DNA of 64,000 bases from Acidobacteriota bacterium (GTDB lineage Bacteria > Acidobacteriota > Vicinamibacteria > Vicinamibacterales > UBA2999): NCBI GenBank assembly GCA_030650395.1, contig JAUSDY010000176.1, positions 1 to 64,000 on the forward strand, given 5' to 3'. The position numbers and the translations under genes were made by a program. Positions 28,347-37,879 of this stretch are shown here, one piece after another; position 1 is the first letter of the stretch; every line of letters begins with the position of its first letter. The notes beneath the pieces are model-generated. The model was given only the letters and a program-made list of their open reading frames with translations, ran no database searches and had not been told where the DNA came from.

Positions 28347-30898
28347 TTATCAATAGTCCTTCAGCTCGTTGGACCGCGGGGTCCTATCTCACGCATCGCT
28401 TCAATCCCGAGTTGGGGATCGGACGGGTGACCGCCCTCGAGGGCCGCGTCCTTGTGGTGGAGTTCCCGCGTGGCCGAACGACGCTCCGACTCGCCGCAAA
28501 TACCGCGGCCCTGGTCCCCGTTGATCTCAGCGTCGGACGCGCCGTCCGCATCACCGGCACAAACGAAGAAACGACAATCGCGTGGCCACGGCCCGACGGA
28601 ACGTTCGCGCTGGCGAACGGCAAAACGGTAGCGGCTGATGTCTTGTGGCCACTGGAGCTTGAAGGTGCGCTGCTCGAGCGCCTCGCCGTGGGCGACCTCG
28701 ACGATGTGGACGATTTCGTCACGCGGATGAACATCCTGCACCTGCTCGGGCTGCGAGAGGCGGATGGCCTGGGAACATTTCTCGGAGGGCGCGTGCGGCT
28801 GTATCCGCACCAGCTATACGTGGCTGAACGGGCCAGCAAGAGCGATCCGGTGCGCTGGTTGCTCGCGGACGAAGTGGGACTCGGAAAAACCATCGAAGCA
28901 TCGCTGATCCTGAACCGGCTGGTTCACCTCGGCAAAGTGACCCGTTGCCTGGTGGTGGCCCCTGACACACTGACCGTCCAGTGGCTCGGCGAGCTGTGGC
29001 GGAAGTACCACCAGGTGTTCACGCTGCTCGACTCGGATCGGCTCGCCGATGTGGCGCGGGACTTTGGCGACGGCTTCAACCCGTTCGAGCTTCATCGTCG
29101 CACCGTGGTGTCGCTCGAAATGCTGATCGAGCGGCCGGAGTTGACCGGGCAGGCGGTCAAGGCCGGCATCGATCTGCTCGTCGTGGATGAGGCGCAGCAT
29201 CTGCGACGTCCGCCAGGACACCCTGGCGATGCGGCCTGGCGTGCAGTCGCCCCCATTGCGGGCTTGGGCCGTCACGTGTTGTTGCTCAGCGCGACGCCGC
29301 TTGAAGACGACGCGCACGGGTTCTTCCGATTGCTGCAGTTGCTGCGGCCGCAGGACTTTCCGGAAGATATGAGCATTGAGGCGCGTCTCGCTCAAGGCAC
29401 GCCGCTGCCGGCGTGCACGAGTGCCACGCGTCGAGCCGACATCGGCGGGTTGCCGCCGCGGGTCGGCATTCCAATCGAGCTGACCGCGACCGCGAAGGCC
29501 AAGTCGCAGAGCGTGGTGGAGACCGTTGTAAGAAGCGCCGCAACGACCAACGTCGTCACAGAGCGCGACAAGATCGATCGCGTGCGTCGTGCGCTCGCAT
29601 CCGGCGCCGCGCTCGCCGCCGTGCTCGGTCCGAACGAAAACGACTTGCGAACGCAGGCCGTCGCAATGGACGGCACCGATCCTCGTGTCGATTGGCTGGT
29701 GTCTCAGGCGCCGCGCTGGCGCAACGCGAAAGAGAAGACGCTGGTGTTCGTGGCGCACCGCGAGACGCTCGAGATGCTTCGCGACAAGCTCAGCCAGCGC
29801 GCACAACTGGCGACCGGGATGTTTCACGAGGCGCTTACGCCCGCACGCCGAGACACCGAAGTGGCGCGGTTTCGCGAGCACGATGGTCCCAGCCTGCTGG
29901 TGTCTACCGAGTGCGGCGGTGAAGGCCGCAACTTCGAGTTCTGCCGCCGGATCGTCATGTTCGATCTGCCTTGGAAGCCATCGGTGGTCGAGCAACGCAT
30001 TGGACGGCTCGATCGCATCGGCCGCAAAATCCGCGTGGAGGTCGTCTACTTTCGTCCCGCCGCAGGAATTGGCCGCGATGTCGTGCGGCTGTTCGAGGCC
30101 CTGGGGTTGTTCCGAGAGCCGCTCGCGGGGCTCGAGCCGCAGTTGGCGCCAGTGGAAGGTGCGCTCGAACAGGTCGCACTCGATCCAGACGCGTCACTCT
30201 CCGACTCGCGCTTTGACACGCTCGTCGAGCAGGCCCATGCCGCGCGCACTCGCATTCGCGAAGCGGCGTATCAACAGCTGCACCGCGATCCCTATCGACC
30301 GGACATGGCGCCCGGCATTCTCGCGCGGGTGCCCACAGAACTGGACGCGCTCAACGAGGAAGTGGTGATCACCGCGTCGATCGGGCTGGGATTCACGATT
30401 GCGCATCCGCCCGGCCATCGCGTGTTCTCTATTGAGATCGGCAACGCTGCAACGGTGGATGGTTTACCCGGCGTTCCCGCCGGTTCCGGTTATGTCGGCA
30501 CCTTCGATCGTGAGGAAGCCGTCGAGAACGAGTTCATCGACTTCTTCGCGTCGGGGCATCCGTTGGTCGAAGGCATCTTTGCGCATTACGAGGAGAACGC
30601 CCTGGGTCGCGCCGTGCGTTTCGAGATCAAGATGGGCAATGAGATCGATGCGGGGCTCATCGCCATCTACAAAGACGGACCAGCTTTCGAGGTGATCGCG
30701 ATCGACGTCGGCGGCAACGCGCGCCCCGATTGGGCCGCCGCGGTACTCCGTCGGCCGATCAACGTCCGCCCCGTCACCGGTGAGGCCGCGAAGGACGTGG
30801 AGTGGCGGAGCATGGTTCGCCGGCTGGGAGCGCAGCTCGACCCCACCCGTCGTCTGCACGCCGTCGCGGCGATTGAAGTTCGTCCGGCAACCCTGTAG
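28343..30898 (+). CDS. RapA/SNF2-type DEAD-like helicase
   Basis: An SF2 helicase of about 851 aa. The N-terminal GSYLTHRFNPELGIGRV segment is typical of RapA/HepA-like proteins. Motif I DEVGLGKTIEAS is near residue 177, motif II DEAQ near 283, LLSATPLEDD is motif III, and the C-terminal helicase half has GGEGRNFEFCRR and VEQRIGRLDRIGR (motif VI). RapA proteins recycle stalled RNA polymerase; relatives also occur in defence loci, and the role here is open. The open frame extends upstream into the aminotransferase; TTG 28343 right after that gene's stop is the likely start. A family A palindrome abuts its stop. Confidence 0.85.
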   Translation: MFINSPSARWTAGSYLTHRFNPELGIGRVTALEGRVLVVEFPRGRTTLRLAANTAALVPVDLSVGRAVRITGTNEETTIAWPRPDGTFALANGKTVAADVLWPLELEGALLERLAVGDLDDVDDFVTRMNILHLLGLREADGLGTFLGGRVRLYPHQLYVAERASKSDPVRWLLADEVGLGKTIEASLILNRLVHLGKVTRCLVVAPDTLTVQWLGELWRKYHQVFTLLDSDRLADVARDFGDGFNPFELHRRTVVSLEMLIERPELTGQAVKAGIDLLVVDEAQHLRRPPGHPGDAAWRAVAPIAGLGRHVLLLSATPLEDDAHGFFRLLQLLRPQDFPEDMSIEARLAQGTPLPACTSATRRADIGGLPPRVGIPIELTATAKAKSQSVVETVVRSAATTNVVTERDKIDRVRRALASGAALAAVLGPNENDLRTQAVAMDGTDPRVDWLVSQAPRWRNAKEKTLVFVAHRETLEMLRDKLSQRAQLATGMFHEALTPARRDTEVARFREHDGPSLLVSTECGGEGRNFEFCRRIVMFDLPWKPSVVEQRIGRLDRIGRKIRVEVVYFRPAAGIGRDVVRLFEALGLFREPLAGLEPQLAPVEGALEQVALDPDASLSDSRFDTLVEQAHAARTRIREAAYQQLHRDPYRPDMAPGILARVPTELDALNEEVVITASIGLGFTIAHPPGHRVFSIEIGNAATVDGLPGVPAGSGYVGTFDREEAVENEFIDFFASGHPLVEGIFAHYEENALGRAVRFEIKMGNEIDAGLIAIYKDGPAFEVIAIDVGGNARPDWAAAVLRRPINVRPVTGEAAKDVEWRSMVRRLGAQLDPTRRLHAVAAIEVRPATL

Positions 30899-30918
30899 CG
30901 CGGAACTTTAGTTCCGCG
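30899..30918. repeat. 20-bp perfect palindrome (family A)
   Basis: CGCGGAACT-TT-AGTTCCGCG begins at the base after the helicase stop codon. It shares its core with the palindrome at 7153. The remaining 108 bp to the next gene show no other feature I can support. Confidence 0.75.
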
Positions 30919-31026
30919 ATCCAGGCTCAGCTGAAAACTGTTCTCGTCCGCCTCCAGGCCCATGTCCAAATCGCGATTTGCGGTGTCTAATGCTGGAGCT
31001 GATTACCGGCGCCCCTCGCAGACACC

Positions 31027-32184
31027 ATGAAGTTCAAACACTTCGTCGACCTCGTCGCGATCGGTTTGCAGGCGCGGATTCCGATGCACATCACCGGTTT
31101 CCCCGGCGTCGGCAAGACGGAGTTCACCAAGAGCCTCGAGGACGCGTTCACCCGCGCCGGCATCAAGTGCAAGGTCATCATCCTCATCGGATCCATCCGC
31201 GAGCCGCAGGATTTCGGCGGTTTCCCGGTGTCGACCCCTGATGGCGTGCGCCTGTTGCCGATGGCCTGGGCCAGGGATGCGCGACAGCTCGCCGAAGACG
31301 GCCACATGGTCATCGTCTTTCTCGACGAGCTGACCACCGTTCCCCCGACGACGCAGGCGGCGATGTTACGGCTGCTCACCGAGAACGTGTGCGGCGAGCT
31401 GCAGTTGCCCGACTACGAACCCGGCAAGGGCGGCGTCGTCTATCTCTGCGCCAGCAACGCCGTCGAATGGGCGGCCGGCGGACAGGACATCCAGGCGCCG
31501 ATGGCGAATCGCCTGTGGCACGGCGAGTTCCCGATGGACCACGAAACGTGGTGCGACATGATGGTGAGCGACTTTCCCGCGCCCACCGACCTGCCGGTGG
31601 TGCCGGCAGCCTTCCTGCACACGCATCACCATCGGCAACGGGCGCTCATCGCCGCCTATGTGAGATCGGCCGGCCGCGATGCATGGCTGGCCCCTCCCGA
31701 GGATCCGGTGCGACGCAGCGGTCCGTGGCCGTCGGGCCGCACGTGGTATCTCGCGTCACGATTTCTCGCGGCCATCGAAGCGGTGTCGCCGGGCAACCGG
31801 TTGCTGCAGGGCGCCGCGCTCGCGGGCCTGGTCGGCGATCAGGCCTTGCCCTTCCTCGAATACGCCGAGCAGTTGAACCTGCCGGACCCCGAGGACATCC
31901 TGCGCAATCCCCGCAGCCTCGTGTTGCCCGATCGCACCGACCGCGCCTACGCCATCTGCTACTCGCTGGTCGGCGCCGTCCTCAACAACAAGACGACGGC
32001 GCGATGGGAGGCGGCGATGATCGCGCTCGGCGTCGCCGGGGCGAAGAATTCGGACATTCCCACGGCGGCGGCTCGGACCCTCTGTGACAAGCGCAATCGC
32101 CCCGAGGGCCACATCAAGTTGCCGCCCGAGTGCCGGCCTTTCTACGATTTGATGCAGGCCGCCAACCTGCTGCCGCGAGAGTGA
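31027..32184 (+). CDS. MoxR-like AAA+ ATPase
   Basis: A 385-aa AAA+ ATPase. The P-loop GFPGVGKTEF is at residues 24-33, Walker B VIVFLDELT near 98-106, sensor 1 in CASNAVEW. MoxR ATPases work with VWA-domain partners to remodel or load protein complexes. The next gene, 3 bp away, is a HExxH/VWA protein, giving a conserved ATPase-VWA pair. The C-terminal 170 residues are helical and unassigned. An AAA lid with the usual arginine finger (MANRLWHGEF) is visible. Confidence 0.85.
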   Translation: MKFKHFVDLVAIGLQARIPMHITGFPGVGKTEFTKSLEDAFTRAGIKCKVIILIGSIREPQDFGGFPVSTPDGVRLLPMAWARDARQLAEDGHMVIVFLDELTTVPPTTQAAMLRLLTENVCGELQLPDYEPGKGGVVYLCASNAVEWAAGGQDIQAPMANRLWHGEFPMDHETWCDMMVSDFPAPTDLPVVPAAFLHTHHHRQRALIAAYVRSAGRDAWLAPPEDPVRRSGPWPSGRTWYLASRFLAAIEAVSPGNRLLQGAALAGLVGDQALPFLEYAEQLNLPDPEDILRNPRSLVLPDRTDRAYAICYSLVGAVLNNKTTARWEAAMIALGVAGAKNSDIPTAAARTLCDKRNRPEGHIKLPPECRPFYDLMQAANLLPRE

Positions 32185-32187
32185 TCC

Positions 32188-33498
32188 GTGCTGAGCCGAA
32201 TCGCGAGCCTGATTCGTGCCTCGGATCGCAAGGCCGACGGCTATTCGCGCGATCTCCAGACGGCGCGCCTGCGCGCGTCGTATCAGCGCGCCTACTTCGC
32301 GCCCGCGCTCTTCAACCTGGTTCCCGTCAAGACCGACCTGATCGCGACCATGGCCGTCGATGCGTATTGGCGCCTGTACTACAACGAATCGTGGCTGGCG
32401 ACGCACACGGTCGAGGAGAACGCGGCATTGCTAATTCACGAAGTCAGCCACCTGCTGCGCGATCACGAGGCCCGCAAAAAGGCCGCGGCCGTCAGGGACG
32501 CGCGGCTGTGGAACACCGCGGCTGATTGCGAAATCAACGACGATCTGGCCGCGGAAGGCCTGCCGTTGCCGGGCGATCCGCCGCAGCCTGGCAAGTACGG
32601 CCTCGCCACTGGTGAAACCGCGGAGCTCTATTACAAGGAGCTCGCCCAGCCCGCTCAGCCGTCGCCGCACGAGCAGGAGTGCGAGGATTGCGGATCGGGC
32701 GCACACGGCGAGGGCCGGCCGTGGGAGCTGCCGCCTGATGAAGAGACGTCGGGCGGCACGCCCGGCGTCGATGCCGTGAAGGGGGAGATGGTGAAACGCG
32801 ACGTCGCGCAGCGCATCATGGATCTCTCCGGCTTCTTCGGCGACGTTCCGCTCGGCTGGCGGCGCTGGGCGCACGGCGTGATGACGCCCAAGGTCGACTA
32901 CCTTGCGGTTATTCGGCGGACGGTTCGGACCGCGCTGCGGGAAAGCACGCTAGGGCGCTACGATCGCACCTACCGCAGGCCGCATCGCCGCCAGGCCTGT
33001 TACGGCGAGTTCATCATGCCGTCGTTCTATCAGCCGCGGCCGCGGCCGGGATTCCTCATCGATACCTCGAGCTCGATGCAGAACGAGCAGTTATCCAGGG
33101 CGATCACCGAGCTGGGTGCGCTGACTCGACAGCTTGGCTATGCCAGCGAAGTGGTGGTCGCCTGTTGCGACGCCGCCGTGCACGGCGTGAAGAAGGTGTT
33201 CAACCCGTCGCAGCTGCAGTTGTATGGCGGCGGCGGAACCGACATCGCCAAGGGGCTCGAATGGTTTGTCTCGAAGAAGAGCGGACCGATCGATCTCCTG
33301 ATCGTGGTGACCGACTGTGAAACCGCGTGGCCGCCCGAGGTCCCGCCCTTCCCGGTGATTACGATTCGTGTCGGCAACGGCCTGCCACCGCCTTGGGGCG
33401 ATCGCGGCGCGAACAAGGTGATCACGATTGAGGACCGTGAGATGCAGATCGCGCGCTCGATGGCGCGAAAGGAGAAGCAATGGCCCGTCGATCGGTGA
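32188..33498 (+). CDS. putative metallopeptidase/VWA-like protein (DUF2201 type)
   Basis: A 436-aa protein with GTG start. The N-terminal domain has the zinc-peptidase motif IHEVSHLLRDH (HExxH at about residue 84) and a downstream D/E-rich helix; the middle is a low-complexity acidic linker with a CxxC (ECEDCGS); the C-terminal VWA-like domain has a MIDAS-type DTSSSM (about residue 291) and GGGGTDIAKGL. This layout matches the DUF2201 family found beside MoxR ATPases. Whether it is proteolytic or only a metal-binding adaptor is unknown. It overlaps the next gene by 19 bp. Confidence 0.85.
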   Translation: MLSRIASLIRASDRKADGYSRDLQTARLRASYQRAYFAPALFNLVPVKTDLIATMAVDAYWRLYYNESWLATHTVEENAALLIHEVSHLLRDHEARKKAAAVRDARLWNTAADCEINDDLAAEGLPLPGDPPQPGKYGLATGETAELYYKELAQPAQPSPHEQECEDCGSGAHGEGRPWELPPDEETSGGTPGVDAVKGEMVKRDVAQRIMDLSGFFGDVPLGWRRWAHGVMTPKVDYLAVIRRTVRTALRESTLGRYDRTYRRPHRRQACYGEFIMPSFYQPRPRPGFLIDTSSSMQNEQLSRAITELGALTRQLGYASEVVVACCDAAVHGVKKVFNPSQLQLYGGGGTDIAKGLEWFVSKKSGPIDLLIVVTDCETAWPPEVPPFPVITIRVGNGLPPPWGDRGANKVITIEDREMQIARSMARKEKQWPVDR

Positions 33499-34067
33499 GC
33501 GCGGTCTCGCCGTGGCGGCTGCGCGCGCTCACGATTCCGCCGAAGTCCGTCCATGACTGGGTGCGGCTGGGGGCGTGGGGAGTGTGGATGGGCAGCCTGG
33601 TCTGCGCGCTGCTGTGGGCCGGCGGGGTGCTGATCGCGACGGCTCCGGATCGCATCATCACGGCCGAAGACCTCTCCGGCTGTTACGCGTCGCCGCCCGT
33701 GGTGCTGCCCTGCGAGCGCATCGTCTACCGGACCGGCGCCATGAATGCCGCTTTCAGCGGGCTGACCGGACTGTTCATGATCGTCGCCGCATTATGGCTG
33801 TTGTGGGAGTTGTGGGATGCGGTGGCGCCGCCGCCGATCACAGACGACTTCCTGCGGCTGCTCCATTATTCGTTCGCCCGAAAGTGGCGCGATCCACGGA
33901 CGTGGCCGTGGTCGCGGCTGGCCTGGGCATATGGATTCGCCGTTGTTGGCGCCGCGGTCTCTGCCTCAATCGGGCTCGCGCTCTGGACGATACTCACGCC
34001 CTCGACGCCGGTCAAAGCGCCGGTGATCAGGATCGAAACGTCGCAAGACTACAGACTGGGTCAATAA
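33480..34067 (+). CDS. hypothetical membrane protein, 195 aa, three TM helices
   Basis: I do not recognise a family. Three hydrophobic segments are visible (around residues 31-53, 93-112 and 149-172), with a short extracytoplasmic loop containing two cysteines (SGCYASPPVVLPCER) that could form a disulfide. It overlaps the VWA gene by 19 bp, so it is the third gene of the MoxR-VWA operon and may anchor or be the target of that complex. A palindrome follows 33 bp after the stop. Confidence 0.7.
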   Translation: MARRSVSAVSPWRLRALTIPPKSVHDWVRLGAWGVWMGSLVCALLWAGGVLIATAPDRIITAEDLSGCYASPPVVLPCERIVYRTGAMNAAFSGLTGLFMIVAALWLLWELWDAVAPPPITDDFLRLLHYSFARKWRDPRTWPWSRLAWAYGFAVVGAAVSASIGLALWTILTPSTPVKAPVIRIETSQDYRLGQ

Positions 34068-34099
34068 TCCCGAAGACCACTTGGATTGCGCGGTCGTAG

Positions 34100-34120
34100 G
34101 GCACCCCTTTATGGGGCGCC
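34100..34120. repeat. palindrome (family C)
   Basis: GGCACCCC-TTTAT-GGGGCGCC, one mismatch in the 8-bp stem, preceded by GTAG. A second copy in opposite orientation is at 51677-51697. It is a plausible terminator for the three-gene MoxR operon. Confidence 0.65.
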
Positions 34121-34132
34121 TATGTCCTGATC

Positions 34133-34363
34133 GCGGAAAGGTGCCTCCCGGCACTCGCGACTCGGCTCGGCGGTCAAATTCTCCCTCGGCACACCAAGCG
34201 CTTGGGCGAACTCGCGCACTTCTTGGCTCAAACAGCGCCGGGTCTTGGCCTCCGACCTTCGACAAGCTCAGGTCGCCCCGAGCATCGTCGAGGGGCGGTC
34301 GATTTGACGGCGGACTCTTGTCGTCGCCTCGCTCGACGCGATTGCCGTGAGGCACCTTTCCGC
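34133..34363. mobile_element. MITE-like foldback element 3
   Basis: A 15-bp perfect terminal inverted repeat (GCGGAAAGGTGCCTC at 34133-34147 and its complement at 34349-34363) continues inward imperfectly and shares internal words (CGGTCAAAT, CTCGGC) with element 1 at 22225. The interior holds CTTCGACAAGCTCAGG-type sequence. The gap 34068-34416 contains only this element and the family C palindrome. Confidence 0.5.
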
Positions 34364-34416
34364 TCTCACGTGTGGCGCCCCTCGTCTTCCGGTACGCGCC
34401 TTGCTATATCGAGCGC

Positions 34417-34785
34417 GTGACGTTCGCTCGACAACGATTAGGCCTCGAAGGCGAAGAGATGGCGCGCCTCGAGTTGGAGCGCCTTGGGTATCAAATACTC
34501 ATTCGGCGCTTTCGTTCCCGCTTCGGCGAGATCGACATCATCGCCAAGGACGGACCGTTCGTCGCGTTCGTTGAGGTAAAAACGAAAACAGATGGCAGAT
34601 TCGGCAATCCGGTCGAGATGGTGGATGCGAAGAAACAGCGACGCCTGGTCTCGATGGCGGAGGAATACGTCGCCAACCAGTCGCTGCACAACACGCCGTG
34701 CCGCTTCGACGTCGTCGCGATCGACGCCGCGATCCAGCCGCCAACCATAACGGTTTACAAGGACGCCTTTCGGCCCGGTTGGTGA
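34417..34785 (+). CDS. YraN family (UPF0102) endonuclease-fold protein
   Basis: A 122-aa UPF0102 protein with a restriction-endonuclease-like fold: GLEGEEMARLELERLGY, RRFRSRFGEIDIIA and FVEVKTKTDGRFG carry the D-(10-14)-ExK catalytic pattern. The molecular role in bacteria is poorly defined. GTG 34417 gives the normal family length; an in-frame GTG at 34372 would add 15 residues unlike the family. It is followed by two tRNA genes. Confidence 0.88.
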   Translation: MTFARQRLGLEGEEMARLELERLGYQILIRRFRSRFGEIDIIAKDGPFVAFVEVKTKTDGRFGNPVEMVDAKKQRRLVSMAEEYVANQSLHNTPCRFDVVAIDAAIQPPTITVYKDAFRPGW

Positions 34786-34860
34786 TGCGAGGGCGCCGGC
34801 GCCGGTGCCGTAAGTCGTGTAAAGGCGGGTCTTTAGACTGACCTGCAGGCTTTCCGTATC

Positions 34861-34890
34861 TTGCTTCGCCCGTAACCCATCTGATAGAGT
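34861..34890 (+). promoter_or_regulatory. promoter of tRNA-Gly
   Basis: TTGCTT (34861-34866), 18-bp spacer, TAGAGT (34885-34890). Initiation would be about 10 bp before the tRNA-Gly gene at 34907. Confidence 0.45.
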
Positions 34891-34906
34891 AAGTTGTTCG
34901 CAGCGA

Positions 34907-34981
34907 GCGGGAATAACTCAGTGGTAGAGTGCGACCTTGCCAAGGTCGAAGTCGCGGGTTCGAATCCCGTTTCCCGCTCCA
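34907..34981 (+). tRNA. tRNA-Gly(GCC)
   Basis: Acceptor stem GCGGGAA pairs with TTCCCGC, anticodon loop TTGCCAA gives anticodon GCC, T-arm GCGGGTTCGAATCCCGT is intact, and the CCA end is encoded (34979-34981). The 169 bp after it hold a hairpin (TTACGCTT...AAGCGTAA) and GTCCTGAGCGAGCC-type repeat sequence. Confidence 0.95.
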
Positions 34982-35125
34982 TTCGACTCACCTTACGCTT
35001 GCCTTCGGCGAAGCGTAAGCCTCGCTCATGGCAAGCCACGTACAGGGGAGAATGTCCTGAGCGAGCCGTTAGGCAGCCGAAGGCTGGCTAGAGGCGAGTC
35101 GAAGGGCAACCGATCGGTCCCGCGC

Positions 35126-35131
35126 TAGAAT
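35126..35131 (+). promoter_or_regulatory. -10 element of tRNA-Cys
   Basis: TAGAAT lies 19 bp before the tRNA-Cys gene; initiation would be near 35138. The -35 region is weak. Confidence 0.35.
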
Positions 35132-35150
35132 CACAACTGCACTTCTAATC

Positions 35151-35225
<75 letters not shown>

Positions 35226-35362
35226 CCTTCGCTCAGAAATGTAGGCGAAGGGTGTCCACCGTAGCTGGCTACAACTCAGGCCAGCGAAGGTGGACCGCTG
35301 CCGCAGCTCGTGAGCTACGGTTGGCAAGCCACATCCGCTAATTCCACGGGCGCAAGTTCCCC

Positions 35363-37789
35363 TCACTCCGTGCGCAGCGCGTCAACCGGGCTCAGGCGCG
35401 CGGCGCGCCGAGCTGGAACCAGGCACGCGGCGAGCACAATCGCCGAGAGCATGACGGGAATCGACACGAACGTCACGAGGTCCAGTGGCGTGACTTCAAA
35501 GAGGACACTTGCGAGAAGCCGGCTCACGGCGATCGCCAAGGCCATTCCGATCGGCAACGCCAGCGCGAGCTGCCTCAGACCGGACCCGAGCACCAGCCAG
35601 ACGACATCACGAGTGCCTGCCCCCAGCGCGATTCGGATGCCGATTTCCTGCGTCCGCTGGCTGACGGCGTAGGCCGTGACCGCGTAGATGCCGAGAGCGG
35701 ACAGGAGGAGACCGATCAGCGCAAACGCGGAAAACAGCGTGCTGAGGATTCTCATCTCGCCACTCAACCTGTCGAGGTATTCATCGAGGGTCCACATGTT
35801 GATGAGCGGAAGGTCGGGATCCAGCTGGCGCACTTCCTCTCGCAGCACGTTCGCTGCCGCGGCAGGGGAACGGACGCGTGCCATGATGCTGAACCAGAAC
35901 GGCGGGCCCTGGCGGAACGGCAGGTACACCAGGGCCTCCACGTCAGGACGAAGACTCGTTTGACGAATGGTTGGACTGACGCCCACCACCGTGCTCCAGG
36001 GACGCTGCCCGAGGGGACCCCAACCGAGCCGAATCTTTTTTCCAACGGGATCCTCGCCGGGCCAGTACTGCGCGGCAAATCGCTGATTCACGATCGCGGC
36101 TTCGGCTCCGGGGTTGCCGTCTGCAGGCGTGAACTCCCGGCCACTTGGCATCGTCAGTCCAAGCGCCTCAAAGTATCCGGCCCCGATGGCCGTTGTGGCG
36201 ATGCGTGGCGGCGTGCCGTCGGCATTGGCAATCACGTGGTCGGCCAGGTCCAGAAACATCCGCCCTGCGCCACTCGCAGGAATCCCTGATGCGATCGTGA
36301 ACGACTCGAGACCTGGCAGCGAGGCCAGACGTTCGTTGAGCCGATCCGCGAATGCCACGCGATCCGCGTCCTCCGGATACTTCCGCTCGTCGAGCGGCAC
36401 GGTCATGGTGAGCACGTTGGCGGTTCGAAATCCCAGGTTCACGGTCTGCAAGGTGAACAAGCTGCGAACGAGGAGACCCGCGCCCACCATCAGGACGAAC
36501 GTCAGGCTGATCTCCGCCACGACGAGTGCGTGAGTCAGGAGCCGGGTACGACTCCCACCTGTCGCCTGGCGTCCTGTTTCCTTCAATCCCCCGGTGACGT
36601 CGGTCCTGGAGATCTGCAGCGCCGGCGCGAGACCGAACAGGACTCCGGACATGACGCAGATGACCAGCAGGTACACGAACGATGTCGCATCCATCGACCA
36701 GTCGACCCAATACGGGATGCCCATGGGCTGAATCGCCACGACGAACAGACGAATGAAGATCAGGGTGAGGCCGAGGCCGACGGCCCCGCCCAACAGGCTG
36801 AGCAGGACGCTCTCGATCAGAAGCTGACGCACGATGCGCCAGCGGCTGGCGCCCAGGGCGACCCTGATGGAGGTCTCGCGCGACCGGTGCACCGCGCGCG
36901 AGAGGAGCAGATTGGCGACATTCGCGCACGCGATCAGCAACACGAAGGACACAGCGCCCATCAGTGTCTGGGCCATCAGCTTTCTCTGCGGGTTGATGCC
37001 CCATTCGATGTAGGGCAACACGACCGGCTCCCTGCCCGGTCTGGTAAGGCCCGCCGCAACAATACGCTGTTCGATGCCGCGCAATTCCGTCTGGGCCTGT
37101 AGCAGCGGCACCGAAGACGGCAGCCGGCCAATCACCTCGAACCCGTCGCGGAGGTACCACGAGTCGCGGTTCTCGGGGGTGTCGACGACCGGAACCCACA
37201 GCGTGCTTCGGTCCGGAAACGCCATGTCCCTCGGCATGATTCCCACGATGGTGTAGGACTCAGCGCTCAACGTCACCGCTCGGCCGAGAATCGACGGGTC
37301 GCCGCCGTATTGCGTTTGCCACAAGCCGTAACTGAGGATGGCGACCTTGTTGGCTTCAGGCATGGCGTCATCGGCACGAAAATCACGTCCGAGCAGCGGC
37401 TTCTGTCCGATCAGCGAAAACGTATTCGGCGTCACCAGGCACCCCTCTGTCCGGTGCGGTGCGCCGCGTTCGTCGCGGATGGTGTAGCCGTAATAGCTCT
37501 GGAAGGCGGCGAGGCCCTCGAACGATCGGGCCTGCGCGCGATACTCCAGGAAATCCTCATACCAAATGCCACGCCTGTCCCATCCCTGGACGAGATTCCG
37601 AGTGTGGATGTGGACGATCTGCCGGGGGTTCTCGAACGGCAGGGTCTTGAACAGCGCCGCGTTGTAGATGGTGAACATCATGCTGTTCACACCGATGCCA
37701 AGCGCGATCGCGACCACGGCCGCCAGCGTGAATCCAGGGCTTTTCGCAAGGATTCGCCAACCGAATCGAATGTCCGGAAGGATGCTCAT
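35363..37789 (-). CDS. ADOP-type ABC transporter permease (FtsX/MacB-like)
   Basis: An 808-aa membrane protein of the acidobacterial duplicated orphaned permease (ADOP) type: N-terminal TM helix (GFTLAAVVAIALGIGVNS), MacB_PCD periplasmic domain, three-helix FtsX domain (LLIACANVANLLLSRA, ETSIRVALGASRWRIVRQLL), then a second PCD-FtsX copy (QEIGIRIALGAGTRDVVWLV, ARRAARLSPVDALRTE at the end). No ATPase partner is adjacent, as usual for the group. Substrate unknown. ATG 37789 with an AGGGCAG ribosome-binding site fits family starts; the frame extends upstream to 38134 but that part is antisense to a cytochrome gene. Confidence 0.92.
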   Translation of the reverse strand: MSILPDIRFGWRILAKSPGFTLAAVVAIALGIGVNSMMFTIYNAALFKTLPFENPRQIVHIHTRNLVQGWDRRGIWYEDFLEYRAQARSFEGLAAFQSYYGYTIRDERGAPHRTEGCLVTPNTFSLIGQKPLLGRDFRADDAMPEANKVAILSYGLWQTQYGGDPSILGRAVTLSAESYTIVGIMPRDMAFPDRSTLWVPVVDTPENRDSWYLRDGFEVIGRLPSSVPLLQAQTELRGIEQRIVAAGLTRPGREPVVLPYIEWGINPQRKLMAQTLMGAVSFVLLIACANVANLLLSRAVHRSRETSIRVALGASRWRIVRQLLIESVLLSLLGGAVGLGLTLIFIRLFVVAIQPMGIPYWVDWSMDATSFVYLLVICVMSGVLFGLAPALQISRTDVTGGLKETGRQATGGSRTRLLTHALVVAEISLTFVLMVGAGLLVRSLFTLQTVNLGFRTANVLTMTVPLDERKYPEDADRVAFADRLNERLASLPGLESFTIASGIPASGAGRMFLDLADHVIANADGTPPRIATTAIGAGYFEALGLTMPSGREFTPADGNPGAEAAIVNQRFAAQYWPGEDPVGKKIRLGWGPLGQRPWSTVVGVSPTIRQTSLRPDVEALVYLPFRQGPPFWFSIMARVRSPAAAANVLREEVRQLDPDLPLINMWTLDEYLDRLSGEMRILSTLFSAFALIGLLLSALGIYAVTAYAVSQRTQEIGIRIALGAGTRDVVWLVLGSGLRQLALALPIGMALAIAVSRLLASVLFEVTPLDLVTFVSIPVMLSAIVLAACLVPARRAARLSPVDALRTE

Positions 37790-37842
37790 CTGCCCTGTAA
37801 GACGATGGGAAGCATTGCACGAAAACGCATCCGGCACGTGCG

Positions 37843-37848
37843 TATAAT
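37843..37848 (+). promoter_or_regulatory. TATAAT -10-like element
   Basis: TATAATCCAG on the plus strand, upstream of the truncated cytochrome b gene. The same TATAATCCAG string occurs before the kinase pseudogene at 39123, suggesting a recurring promoter type; -35 elements are not clear at either. Confidence 0.35.
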
Positions 37849-37879
37849 CCAGTCGTCGGCGACATGCACTCAGCCCTGA

